A DNA stretch of 64,000 bases from Pseudomonas cremoricolorata DSM 17059 = NBRC 16634 (GTDB lineage Bacteria; Pseudomonadota; Gammaproteobacteria; Pseudomonadales; Pseudomonadaceae), in NCBI RefSeq assembly GCF_000425745.1, contig NZ_AUEA01000001.1, forward strand, positions 434,001 through 498,000. Direction: 5' to 3'. Position numbers and translations under genes: made by a program. Positions within the stretch are counted from its first letter, which is position 1; each line of letters opens with the position of its first letter. Of this stretch, positions 18,828 through 26,677 are shown in pieces. The notes under the pieces are model-generated. The model was given only the letters and a program-made list of their open reading frames with translations. It ran no database searches and was not told the DNA's origin.

Positions 18828-20269
18828 TGCGTTTGTCCGAACTGACCCAGGCCGGGCGCAGCCCGAGCCTGCCCTTGAACATTCGGCTGGAAGACGCCGC
18901 CGGGCCCAGCGACTTGCTTGTGCATCGGCTGTTGCGCGTGCTGCCGGGGCAGCGCTATGTCGGCGCCGCCACCTGGCGCGGCACGCCGGTGCTGGCCAAG
19001 CTGCTGGTCGGCAGCAACGCGGCGCGGCACTTCCAGCGCGAACTCGAAGGCGCACGCCTTTTGGCCGCGCAAGGGCTGAAGACGCCAACGCTGCTGGCCG
19101 ATGGCCTGGTCGATCATGAAGGCGGCTGGCTGCTGTTCGAGTTTCTCGACGATGCGCAAAGCCTGGGCCAGGCCTGGCAAGACGTGCAGCACCTGACGCC
19201 GCTGGCCGACGCGCAGCAGCAGGTGCTCGGTGAGGCCCTGGCTGCGGTGGCGCAGATGCATGCGGTGGGGCTGTGGCAGGACGACCTGCACCTGGACAAC
19301 CTGCTGCGCCAGGGCGGTGAGCTGTACCTGATCGACGGCGGCGGGGTCAAAGCTGAAACCCCCGGGCAGCCGTTGTCCCGTCAGCGTGTGCTGGAAAACC
19401 TCGGGGTGTTCTTCGCCCAGTTGCCCAAGCGCCTCGAGCCATTTCTCGAAGAGCTGCTGGTGCATTACCTGCTCAGCAATGCCGAGCACGCCTTGCCGCT
19501 CGAAGCGCTGCAAAAGCAGATCGACAAGGTGCGTAGCTGGCGGCTCAAGGACTACCTCGACAAGGCCGGGCGCGACTGCACGCTGTTCAGCGTCGAGCGC
19601 TCGCTGTCGGGCTTGCAGGCCATTCGCCGCAACGAAGTCGCAGCGCTGGCCCCGGTGCTGGCGCAGGCCGACGCGCTGCTCGACCAGGGCCACTTGTACA
19701 AGACCGGTGGCGCTGCCAGCGTGGCGCGCATCGAGGTCGGCGGTCGGCCACTGGTGCTCAAGCGCTACAACATCAAGAACACCGCGCACTGGTTCAAGCG
19801 CTTCTGGCGCCCGAGCCGGGCCTGGCATTCATGGATTGAGGGGCATCGCCTGGAGTGCCTGGGCATCGCCACGCCGCGCCCGCTGGCGGTGCTCGAACAG
19901 CGCGTACTGGGCCTGCGTAGCCGCGCCTATTTGCTCACCGACTATGCCGATGGCCCTGACCTTACGGCCAGCTTCGCGCCCTACGTCGACAGCGGCGCAG
20001 CCCCGGACGAGCAAGTGCATGCCCTGGTGCAGTTGATGCAGCAGCTGATCGCCGCGCGCATCAGCCACGGCGACATGAAGGGTCACAACCTGTTCTGGCA
20101 GGACGGCCAGTGGTCGCTGATCGACCTCGACGCCATGTGCCAGCACGCCACCCAGCTCAGCTTCGCCAGCGCCTACGGGCGTGACCGCGCCCGCCTGCTG
20201 CGCAACTGGCCGAGCGGCAGTGCCTTGCATCAGCGGCTCGACGCCGCGCTGCCGCGTCTCACCGCGTAA
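18827..20269 (+). CDS. Tandem LPS-kinase-like protein, two kinase folds fused
   Basis: 480 residues made of two kinase-like halves. The first (about 40-180) has VLAKLLVG with Lys58, ELEGARLL with Glu72, WQDDLHLDNLL with Asp152/153 and LIDGGG with Asp170. The second (about 285-440) has LVLKRYNIK with Lys312, SHGDMKGHNLF with Asp416 and LIDLDAM with Asp433. Both active sites look complete. It is the last gene of the waa operon (TGATG overlap with wapQ), so the likely substrate is an inner-core sugar. The second domain is the more WaaP-like. Its last 40 bases overlap the 3' end of the opposing gene. Confidence 0.8.
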   Translation: MRLSELTQAGRSPSLPLNIRLEDAAGPSDLLVHRLLRVLPGQRYVGAATWRGTPVLAKLLVGSNAARHFQRELEGARLLAAQGLKTPTLLADGLVDHEGGWLLFEFLDDAQSLGQAWQDVQHLTPLADAQQQVLGEALAAVAQMHAVGLWQDDLHLDNLLRQGGELYLIDGGGVKAETPGQPLSRQRVLENLGVFFAQLPKRLEPFLEELLVHYLLSNAEHALPLEALQKQIDKVRSWRLKDYLDKAGRDCTLFSVERSLSGLQAIRRNEVAALAPVLAQADALLDQGHLYKTGGAASVARIEVGGRPLVLKRYNIKNTAHWFKRFWRPSRAWHSWIEGHRLECLGIATPRPLAVLEQRVLGLRSRAYLLTDYADGPDLTASFAPYVDSGAAPDEQVHALVQLMQQLIAARISHGDMKGHNLFWQDGQWSLIDLDAMCQHATQLSFASAYGRDRARLLRNWPSGSALHQRLDAALPRLTA

Positions 20270-23043
20270 GCCTCAGGCAACGCCAGCCAGTCGCTGCTGC
20301 GGCCAGGCTGGCGCACGCGAATGCGCCACTGCTCGTGCTGCCAGCGCAGGATCGCCCAGGCCGTGGCGCCTTGTACCGACTGCTCGGGAATCAGCAGATG
20401 GTAGTGGTTCTCCAGCAGGTGCCGGCGCAGCGGCAGGGCGCGCGCCCCGGCCAGCAGGTACAACTGCTGGTCGATTTCGTACAGGCCGTCTGCCGCTTGT
20501 GCCTGGCCCTCTGTCGGCACGGCGCTGAGCCGGCACCGCTCGATCAGCGCGGGCAGGTCGGGCAGGCCGTCGAACCACAGCACCGGTGAATCCACCACCC
20601 ACTCGCCATCGGCGCGGCGCTTGACCGGCACCTTGACGTAGGCGTCCGGCATGCGCGGGTCGACCACCCGCCAGCGATAGCCATCGAAGGCCACCTGATA
20701 GTGGGTGCCCGAGGCATCTCTGATGAAGTACAGACTCAGGCCCGGATAGGGCGAGCGTTGTTCGTAGATGCCTTCCTTATGAATGCCATCGACCCGGTAG
20801 TGCAGGCGATCGGCATTGACCCGCACCGCCGCCGAAGTCGGCAGTTTCAGCGGAGGTGTCGGCGGTAGCGCGCGGATCGCCCGGCGAATCACCGTGGTGC
20901 CGCCAATGCTGTTGACCGCGTCGCTGGCGTGGGTGAACGCCTCCACCAGGTGTTTGAGCACCCCGACCCGATCATCTTTGCCGAAGGCCTTTTCGGTATC
21001 GATCACCGACAGCAGCGAGCGAGCCACCGCCAGGGCGGTCAGGCCCCGCGTCGGTAGTACCAGGCTCACCAGATCGAGCAGTACCGAAAACGCATGCAGG
21101 CTGAACTCGCCGAGCAGTTCCAGGCGGGTGTGCGTGCTGGCGTCGACGGCGGCAAGCAGGGCATTGACCTCGGCGCGGTAGCGGGCCTGCTGGAAGTTGC
21201 CGGTGATCGCCGGGCGCAGGGCGATGGCGCCCAGGCCGCCTCTGGTCAGCCAGCGCTCGACCTGCTCGCGGTCAAGCATCGGCAGACGGTCCTGAACGTA
21301 CTCGCGCAGGTGCGGTTTTTCGCGCAGAGAGCGCAGCATGTGCCGCGCGTTGCGAAACTCGCGCCAGGCACGTCGATCAGGGGCGTCCGGGGTGTAGGCC
21401 AGCAGCCGCGTGCTGGTGGGGGCGTCGGGGGTGATCAACATCACATCGTGCAGCGTGTGGCCGGCGATCAGCACTTGGCGCACGCTGATTTTCGCAGCAT
21501 CGAGCGTCTCGCGCGCCTGGCTGTCGGGGTGATCGATGGCCAGGGTTGCCCAGTTGTAGCCCCTTTCGAACGGGTCTTCGAGAAAGTGTCCGGCATAGCG
21601 CGCCTTGGCCGCCTCGGCGCGCATGCGTGCGCGACTGATCGCCACGTACTGGTCCCGGCGCCACTGCGCTTCCAGGGAGGTGAGCAAGTGGGTGCGCAGG
21701 TACTGGCTGTACCGTTCGCCGACATTCAGCGCGCGCACCATGCGCTTGACCTGAGTCGGGCTGATGCCTGTCACGGTTTTGCCCTGCTCATCGTGAATCC
21801 GAGCGGTCAGCCAGTAATCGATGTCGAGCAGGCCGACGTTGAGCAGCGCCAGCTCATCGAGGCGATAGGTCTGGGTGACCAGCTCGATGGTGTCGCCCAC
21901 CTGGGGCCGGGCGGCGACCGGAATCCAGCCGGTGCTTATGCCGGGGTGGGTCACCGGGCCACGCTGGCGCGCCAGGGTCACGCTGATATACACCGCAAGT
22001 GGGTCCAGATCGAGCTGATGACGCTGGCGCAACTCGCTTCGCAGACGCTCGCGGGTCCAGGCCAGCAGGCCGTTGCGCTCGTTGAACTGGGTATGGCTGA
22101 GCACACCCGGTGCCGCTGCGTGGTCGATGGCGATGACCAGTTCCTGCATGGTCTGCATGATGTGAGTCAGGCCCTCGGCGGAGGCGTTTTTCAGCCAGGC
22201 CGGCGAGTTGCGTTCCAGCAGCAGGCCGTAGCGGGTTTGCAGGGCGCAGCGGCTGTCGAGCCATGGCAGCAGTTCGGCGGTGTGTTGCAGACGCGCTTGC
22301 AGGGCCGGCCAGTTCACTTCTGACTGTTCGGCAGCTGCTTGCCAGACCTGCGTCAGGGCGTGGTACTGCGCGTCGATCAGCGCCTGTGCCTGGGCCTGCA
22401 CCAGGTCATCGTTGAACCACTCGTAGCGCAGCCGCTCGGCGTTGTGCGCCCGGTCGCGGTCTGCCGGGCTGTCGAGCAGATGCAGCAGCGGCCGGCTCTG
22501 CTGTGGATCATCCAGGCGCTCGCACAGCTCGATGTGCAGATCGGCCAGGTCATGGAAGGCTTCGATGCCATGCGAGAGGCTGTACAGCAGCGCGTATCCG
22601 CTGGGCTGGCCAGGGTCGGCCATGCTGCCTTGCGGGCCGCCTTCGACGATCACGAAGGCGCCGTGCAAAGCGCTGCGCCAGTTGGGCGTGGTGATGTCCA
22701 GCAGCGGTCGGTAGATCTGCGGGCGTTGCGCCGCGGGCAACGGCTGGCGCTGTGAGGGCAGCGGCGAGGTCAGGCACGTGCGGATCAGCTCGGCGTGCCC
22801 GGAGCCTAAGGTGTGGTCGCCGCTGCGCAGGTCGATCTGCGCCAGCAGTTGCTGGCGCATGATCGCGCTCAGGCGCTGGCGGCGATTGCCTGCAGCCTGC
22901 GGGTCGGCCAGCCAATAGTCGGCCAGCGCTGCGAAATAGTCGTGGCGTGCGCGGGCCAGGGGCAACTCAGGGTTGGCGTGCGGCGGCGAAGCGAGCAGGG
23001 CGCTCAGTTGCAGGTCGAAGGCTTTGAACTGTTCCAGGGTCAT
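20230..23043 (-). CDS. DUF6543-like (dermonecrotic-toxin-type) large protein
   Basis: 937 residues without signal peptide. The middle (about 470-620) resembles the DUF6543 domain of large Pseudomonas proteins: a VGERYSQYLRTHL helix, an arginine/alanine-rich helix, a YTPDAPD motif and then LREYVQDRLP. A strongly hydrophobic stretch follows at about 640-680. The C-terminal part (about 760-900) contains beta-rich repeats of the type G-I-Y...Y-Q-V-F-D-G-Y-R-W-R-V-V-D-P. Relatives are annotated as toxin-like or effector-like, but no catalytic motif is recognisable here and the function is unknown. It lies convergent to the LPS operon and overlaps it by 40 bases. It has no obvious Shine-Dalgarno before ATG 23043. 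Confidence 0.65.
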   Translation of the reverse strand: MTLEQFKAFDLQLSALLASPPHANPELPLARARHDYFAALADYWLADPQAAGNRRQRLSAIMRQQLLAQIDLRSGDHTLGSGHAELIRTCLTSPLPSQRQPLPAAQRPQIYRPLLDITTPNWRSALHGAFVIVEGGPQGSMADPGQPSGYALLYSLSHGIEAFHDLADLHIELCERLDDPQQSRPLLHLLDSPADRDRAHNAERLRYEWFNDDLVQAQAQALIDAQYHALTQVWQAAAEQSEVNWPALQARLQHTAELLPWLDSRCALQTRYGLLLERNSPAWLKNASAEGLTHIMQTMQELVIAIDHAAAPGVLSHTQFNERNGLLAWTRERLRSELRQRHQLDLDPLAVYISVTLARQRGPVTHPGISTGWIPVAARPQVGDTIELVTQTYRLDELALLNVGLLDIDYWLTARIHDEQGKTVTGISPTQVKRMVRALNVGERYSQYLRTHLLTSLEAQWRRDQYVAISRARMRAEAAKARYAGHFLEDPFERGYNWATLAIDHPDSQARETLDAAKISVRQVLIAGHTLHDVMLITPDAPTSTRLLAYTPDAPDRRAWREFRNARHMLRSLREKPHLREYVQDRLPMLDREQVERWLTRGGLGAIALRPAITGNFQQARYRAEVNALLAAVDASTHTRLELLGEFSLHAFSVLLDLVSLVLPTRGLTALAVARSLLSVIDTEKAFGKDDRVGVLKHLVEAFTHASDAVNSIGGTTVIRRAIRALPPTPPLKLPTSAAVRVNADRLHYRVDGIHKEGIYEQRSPYPGLSLYFIRDASGTHYQVAFDGYRWRVVDPRMPDAYVKVPVKRRADGEWVVDSPVLWFDGLPDLPALIERCRLSAVPTEGQAQAADGLYEIDQQLYLLAGARALPLRRHLLENHYHLLIPEQSVQGATAWAILRWQHEQWRIRVRQPGRSSDWLALPEAYAVRRGSAASSR

Positions 23044-23097
23044 GGTGCTGGCTCGGTGGTGAGGGAGCCGTGAACGCTGGCGCCTGTGCAGCCGTTA

Positions 23098-23118
23098 GCG
23101 GTAGTAGCGAGCTACCGC
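23098..23118 (-). terminator. Hairpin after the DnaQ-like gene
   Basis: GCGGTAG, a 7-base loop and CTACCGC form a 7-bp perfect stem 37 bases past the stop of the exonuclease gene. A second GC-rich inverted repeat lies at about 23124-23141. There is no T-run, so termination is only a possibility. Confidence 0.35.
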
Positions 23119-23154
23119 TTGCCGGGCAGGGCGCCGCGCCTGCCCAAGCATTGC

Positions 23155-23865
23155 TCAAAGGCTGGGGTGATGGGCCGTGCGTCGGCGCCAGGCGCTCAGT
23201 TGCTGTTCCAGCAGCCGTGGACTGTCCAACTGCTGTCGGCGCGCCTGGCTGAGCAGGATGAGCATCAGTTCCGCGGTGACCTGGGCATCGGCGCTGGCGT
23301 GATGGCGTTCCTGCACGTGCAGGCCGAAGCGGGCGATCCAGTCGTCCAGGCCGGCTTCGCGCAGCACGGTGTCGGGGTTGAGCATCGGCGCCAGCTCGGC
23401 GACATCCAGAAACGGATGCTGCAGGCGATGACCCAGGCTGTCTTTCAACGCCCGGGTCAGCATGCGTTGGTCGAACGGTGCGTGGAATGCCAGCAGCGGG
23501 CTGTCACCAATGAATTCGAGCAACTCCAGCAAGGCCTCGGCCGGATCGCAGCCGGCGGCCAAAGCGCTGGGCCCAAGGCCGTGGATCAACACGCTGGAGG
23601 TGGTCTTCTGTGCAGGTCGGTGCAGGGTCCGTTCGAACTGCTGGGCGAAGTCGATGGCGCCATCGTCGATCACCACCGCCCCGATCGACAGCACTTGGTC
23701 ACGGTTGACGTTCAGGCCACTGGTCTCGAGGTCGAGCACCACCCAGCGCTGCTCGCGCAGGCTGCAGTCGCGCCACGGCGCAGGGCCGGGCAACTGCGCC
23801 AGACGCTGCTTGAGCGCCTCGCTCAGGGTCGGCGCGGGGGCGCGCAGCCAGCTCAGCAGGCTCAT
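23155..23865 (-). CDS. DnaQ-like 3'-5' exonuclease (DEDDh)
   Basis: 236 residues. Exo I VVLDLETSGL supplies the Asp and Glu metal ligands, Exo II LLAFHAPFDQRML supplies the next Asp, and Exo III HHASADAQVTAEL supplies His and Asp, so the DEDDh site is complete. Such proteins trim single-stranded DNA or RNA. It is too short and divergent to be the Pol III epsilon subunit. It overlaps the upstream CNBD-CBS-DUF294 gene by 4 bases, a pairing that is common in gammaproteobacteria and implies a shared, unknown task. Confidence 0.88.
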   Translation of the reverse strand: MSLLSWLRAPAPTLSEALKQRLAQLPGPAPWRDCSLREQRWVVLDLETSGLNVNRDQVLSIGAVVIDDGAIDFAQQFERTLHRPAQKTTSSVLIHGLGPSALAAGCDPAEALLELLEFIGDSPLLAFHAPFDQRMLTRALKDSLGHRLQHPFLDVAELAPMLNPDTVLREAGLDDWIARFGLHVQERHHASADAQVTAELMLILLSQARRQQLDSPRLLEQQLSAWRRRTAHHPSL

Positions 23866-25799
23866 AGCTGGTAGCGCAGCGCCAGGCTGCTTTGCAGGCG
23901 CTGGGCCTGACGCAGCGACTCGCGCAGGATGCGTCGGTCGAGCTGATTGAGGCTGTCCGGGTCGAGGCGGTTGCTGTAGGGCTGGTTGTCGCGGGTCTGG
24001 CGCTGGTGCTGCTGCATGCGGGTCTGCTGAATGAAGTGGTAGGCCTCCTCGAAGGCGGCAGCGTCGAGCGCGTCGATGATTTCACGCCGTGCCAGCTGGC
24101 GCAGGCGTTCGACGGTATTGTTGGCGGCGATGCCATGGGCCAGCGCCAGCAGCCGGGCGCCATCGACGAAGGGCGTGAGGCCCTGCACCTTGAGGTCGAG
24201 GGTGGCGGCCTTGTCGTTGCCCTGGCGGGTCAGCACGAACTCGCGCAGACGCCCGACCGGCGGGCGCTGACGCAAGGCATTCTCGGCCAGCATGCGTTGG
24301 AACAGGCGGTTGTCGGCGACCTGGGCGAGGATGCCCTGGCGCAGGTGTTCACAGCCCTGTTCGTCGCCCCATACCGCGCGCAGGTCGAAATAGATGCTCG
24401 AACCGAGCAGGTTCTCCGGGCTGGCCTCGCGGATGAAACCGGCGAAGCGCAGTGCCCACTCACTGCGCGACAGGCACAGCTGCGGGTTGCCGGCCATGAT
24501 ATTGCCGGTGCACAGGGTGAAACCGCACAGCGCCAGGCTGCGGTTGATGTGTTGCGCCAGCGGCAGCAGGCGCTGGCGAATGGCCTCGGCCTCGATGGCG
24601 TTGGCGGCCTCGAACAGAATGCCGTTGTCCTGATCGGTGTGCAGGGTCTGCTCACGTCTGCCTTCGCTGCCAAAGCACAGCCAGGTGAAGGCGATGCCCG
24701 GGTCGCCCAGTTCGGCCAGGCTCAGCTCGATGACCCGACACACGGTGTGATCGTTGAGCAGAGTGATGAGCTGGGTGATCTGCGACGACGACGCGCCGTG
24801 GGCCAGCATGCGTTCCACCAGCTGGCCGATCTCGCCGCGCAGCGACACCAGGGTTTCCACGCGGGCGGCGTGGCGAATGGTGCGGGCCAGGTGCACCAGG
24901 TCGACCCGTTGCAGGGAAAACAGGTCGCGCTCGGAGACCACCCCGCACAGGCGCTGCTCATCCACCAGGCAGACATGGGCGATGTGTCGCTCGGTCATCG
25001 CCAGGGCGGCATCGAAGGCGGTGGCCTGGGGGCTGAGGTAGAACGGCCGGGCGGTCATGTGGCGGGCGATCGGTGCGCTGAGGTCGGTGCTGGCATCGGC
25101 CACCACCTGGCGCAGGTCGCGCAGGGTGAAGATGCCGGTCGGGAAGCGCTGTGCATCGACGATGACGATGCTGCCGACTTGCTGCTGGTGCATCAGCCCG
25201 ACCGCCTCGCGCAGCGGCATGTCGGCAGCGCACACCACCGGATGACGCATGGCCAGTTCGCCCAGAGGCGTGTTGAGCGAGTACTGATTGCCCAGGGTAT
25301 GCACGGCGCGCTGACGCACCTGCTGGTTGACCTGGTCGAGCAGGCTGCTGACCCCACGCAGGGCGAAGTCGCGGAACACTTCCGACAGCGAGAACACGCG
25401 GATGAACGCGGCTTTGTTCAGTTGCAGGCAGAAGGTGTCTTCGCCGGCCAGGTGCTCGGTGCGGGTGGCACGTTCGCCGAGCAGCGCAGCCAGGGGGAAG
25501 CATTCACCGCTGGTGATTTCGAAGGTGGCGTGGGTATCGGCACCGGTGGCCGACTGCCGCTCGCCCACCACCCGGCCTTGTTTGACGATGAAGAAATGCG
25601 TGACAGGCCCGTCAGCAGGCTTGACGATGCTTTCACCACTGGCATAAAAGCGCAGTTGGCACTGTTCCACCAGGTAGGCCAGATGGCTGTGCTCCATCTG
25701 GTTGAACGGCGGGAAGCGTTGCAGGAACTGCAGCGTGCCCTGAATGTTCTGCAGCACCGCTGTTCTGCCTGCCTGATCGAAGGCGTCCTGTTTGCTCAT
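23862..25799 (-). CDS. CNBD-CBS-CBS-DUF294 nucleotidyltransferase-like protein
   Basis: 645 residues from ATG 25799. Domains: cyclic-nucleotide-binding fold (about 25-145, with FYASGESIVKPAD and SGECFPL), two CBS repeats (about 175-300, TGIFTLRDLR and CGVVSERDLF), DUF294 (about 330-470) and DUF294-C. The DUF294 part carries GSEGRREQTLHTDQDNGI, the G-S-X-D-X-D nucleotidyltransferase signature also found in GlnD and GlnE. It probably senses a nucleotide and modifies a partner, but the target is unknown. It is the first gene of a two-gene operon with the exonuclease. Confidence 0.88.
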   Translation of the reverse strand: MSKQDAFDQAGRTAVLQNIQGTLQFLQRFPPFNQMEHSHLAYLVEQCQLRFYASGESIVKPADGPVTHFFIVKQGRVVGERQSATGADTHATFEITSGECFPLAALLGERATRTEHLAGEDTFCLQLNKAAFIRVFSLSEVFRDFALRGVSSLLDQVNQQVRQRAVHTLGNQYSLNTPLGELAMRHPVVCAADMPLREAVGLMHQQQVGSIVIVDAQRFPTGIFTLRDLRQVVADASTDLSAPIARHMTARPFYLSPQATAFDAALAMTERHIAHVCLVDEQRLCGVVSERDLFSLQRVDLVHLARTIRHAARVETLVSLRGEIGQLVERMLAHGASSSQITQLITLLNDHTVCRVIELSLAELGDPGIAFTWLCFGSEGRREQTLHTDQDNGILFEAANAIEAEAIRQRLLPLAQHINRSLALCGFTLCTGNIMAGNPQLCLSRSEWALRFAGFIREASPENLLGSSIYFDLRAVWGDEQGCEHLRQGILAQVADNRLFQRMLAENALRQRPPVGRLREFVLTRQGNDKAATLDLKVQGLTPFVDGARLLALAHGIAANNTVERLRQLARREIIDALDAAAFEEAYHFIQQTRMQQHQRQTRDNQPYSNRLDPDSLNQLDRRILRESLRQAQRLQSSLALRYQL

Positions 25800-25817
25800 C
25801 GCACTGACCGCATGCTT

Positions 25818-25840
25818 GGCCCGCGCAGGTGGCGCGGGCC
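25818..25840 (-). promoter_or_regulatory. Strong leader hairpin before the CNBD-CBS gene
   Basis: GGCCCGCGC, a 5-base loop and GCGCGGGCC pair perfectly over 9 bp. The hairpin sits only about 18 bases upstream of ATG 25799 on the minus strand, where no clear Shine-Dalgarno is visible. It could affect translation initiation. On the plus strand it could act as a weak terminator. Confidence 0.35.
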
Positions 25841-26008
25841 TCGTTGTTGTCGGGCCATGGTCGGCCGCTGGGCAGGTGCTGCCCATTGGACGTAAGTCTA
25901 GGAGGGCCGGTTAACGGGCAAGGTGTCAAATTGCCGACGAAAGGCAGTATGTATACGCGTCAGTTGCGGTCTGAACTGAGCGAAAGAAAGTTTTTTGACG
26001 AGAAGAGC

Positions 26009-26467
26009 ATGACTGAGCACGACGACATCCTCAGCGACGCTGAACGCGAGGCTCTGGCTGGGGTGGTTGCACCCGATGAGCCGGCGCCTGCGGTGCTGGT
26101 GGTGGATGACAATCCGGTCAACCGCGAGGCGTTGGCGGCCTACCTGCGCAGCCGCAGTATCGACACCTGCGTGGCCGATGGCGCGCGCCAGGCGCTCAGT
26201 CAGCTCGGCGCGCATCCGCGCATTGGCCTGATGGTCACCGACTTGCGCATGGCCCCGGACGATGGCCTGGCGCTGATTCGCCAGGTGCGCCTGTCGCAAC
26301 GGGCAGAGCTGCCGATCATCGTGGTGTCGGGGGATACCGACGTGCAGGAGGCGGTCGAGGCGATGCACCTTGGGGTGCTGGATGTGCTGCTCAAGCCGGT
26401 GGATCTGGGGCGGTTGCTGGAGCTGGTGAGCACTGAGTTGAAGCTGGAGGGAGGGGCGCGGGGCTAG
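26009..26467 (+). CDS. Stand-alone response regulator receiver protein
   Basis: 152 residues from ATG 26009, preceded by a purine-rich GAGAAGAG. The receiver domain is complete: VVDDN (Asp33, Asp34), MVTDLRM with the phosphoacceptor Asp78, VVSGD with the switch Ser, and LLKPVD with Lys129. No output domain follows. An acidic 25-residue extension precedes the receiver. It probably works by protein-protein contact in an unidentified phosphorelay; no histidine kinase is adjacent. It is divergent from the CNBD-CBS operon. Its TAG stop lies inside the target sequence of the adjoining MITE. Confidence 0.85.
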   Translation: MTEHDDILSDAEREALAGVVAPDEPAPAVLVVDDNPVNREALAAYLRSRSIDTCVADGARQALSQLGAHPRIGLMVTDLRMAPDDGLALIRQVRLSQRAELPIIVVSGDTDVQEAVEAMHLGVLDVLLKPVDLGRLLELVSTELKLEGGARG

Positions 26468-26610
26468 GCTCTGTCTGAAAAGTTCTGAGACGCCGGGGAG
26501 ACAAGGCGAAAACAGCCGAGGAAGCGGAGTTTACTAGTTGTAAATGAGCATTCCGAGGCTGTTTTCAACGCAGGATCACCAAGTATCAGGGCTTGTCAGG
26601 CAGAGCCTAG
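26464..26610. mobile_element. MITE-like element with 17-bp inverted ends
   Basis: A 147-base element. The left end AGGCTCTGTCTGAAAAG (26466-26482) and the complement of the right end, AGGCTCTGCCTGACAAG, differ at only two of 17 positions. CTAG is present at both outer edges, consistent with a 4-base target duplication as made by IS5-type transposases (YTAR sites). An inner inverted repeat GAAAACAGCC/GGCTGTTTTC gives a long hairpin. No transposase is encoded, so movement would depend on an IS elsewhere in the genome. Confidence 0.75.
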
Positions 26611-26643
26611 GGCTGTCGCTTGTCATTTTCGAGGGTGGTGATG

Positions 26644-26662
26644 GGGGCCGCACAGCGGCCCC
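26644..26662 (-). terminator. Hairpin downstream of glcB
   Basis: GGGGCCGC-ACA-GCGGCCCC, an 8-bp perfect stem 16 bases beyond the glcB stop. There is no T-run, but position and stability suggest a transcript end. Confidence 0.5.
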
Positions 26663-26677
26663 GATTGGCAGGCTGAC

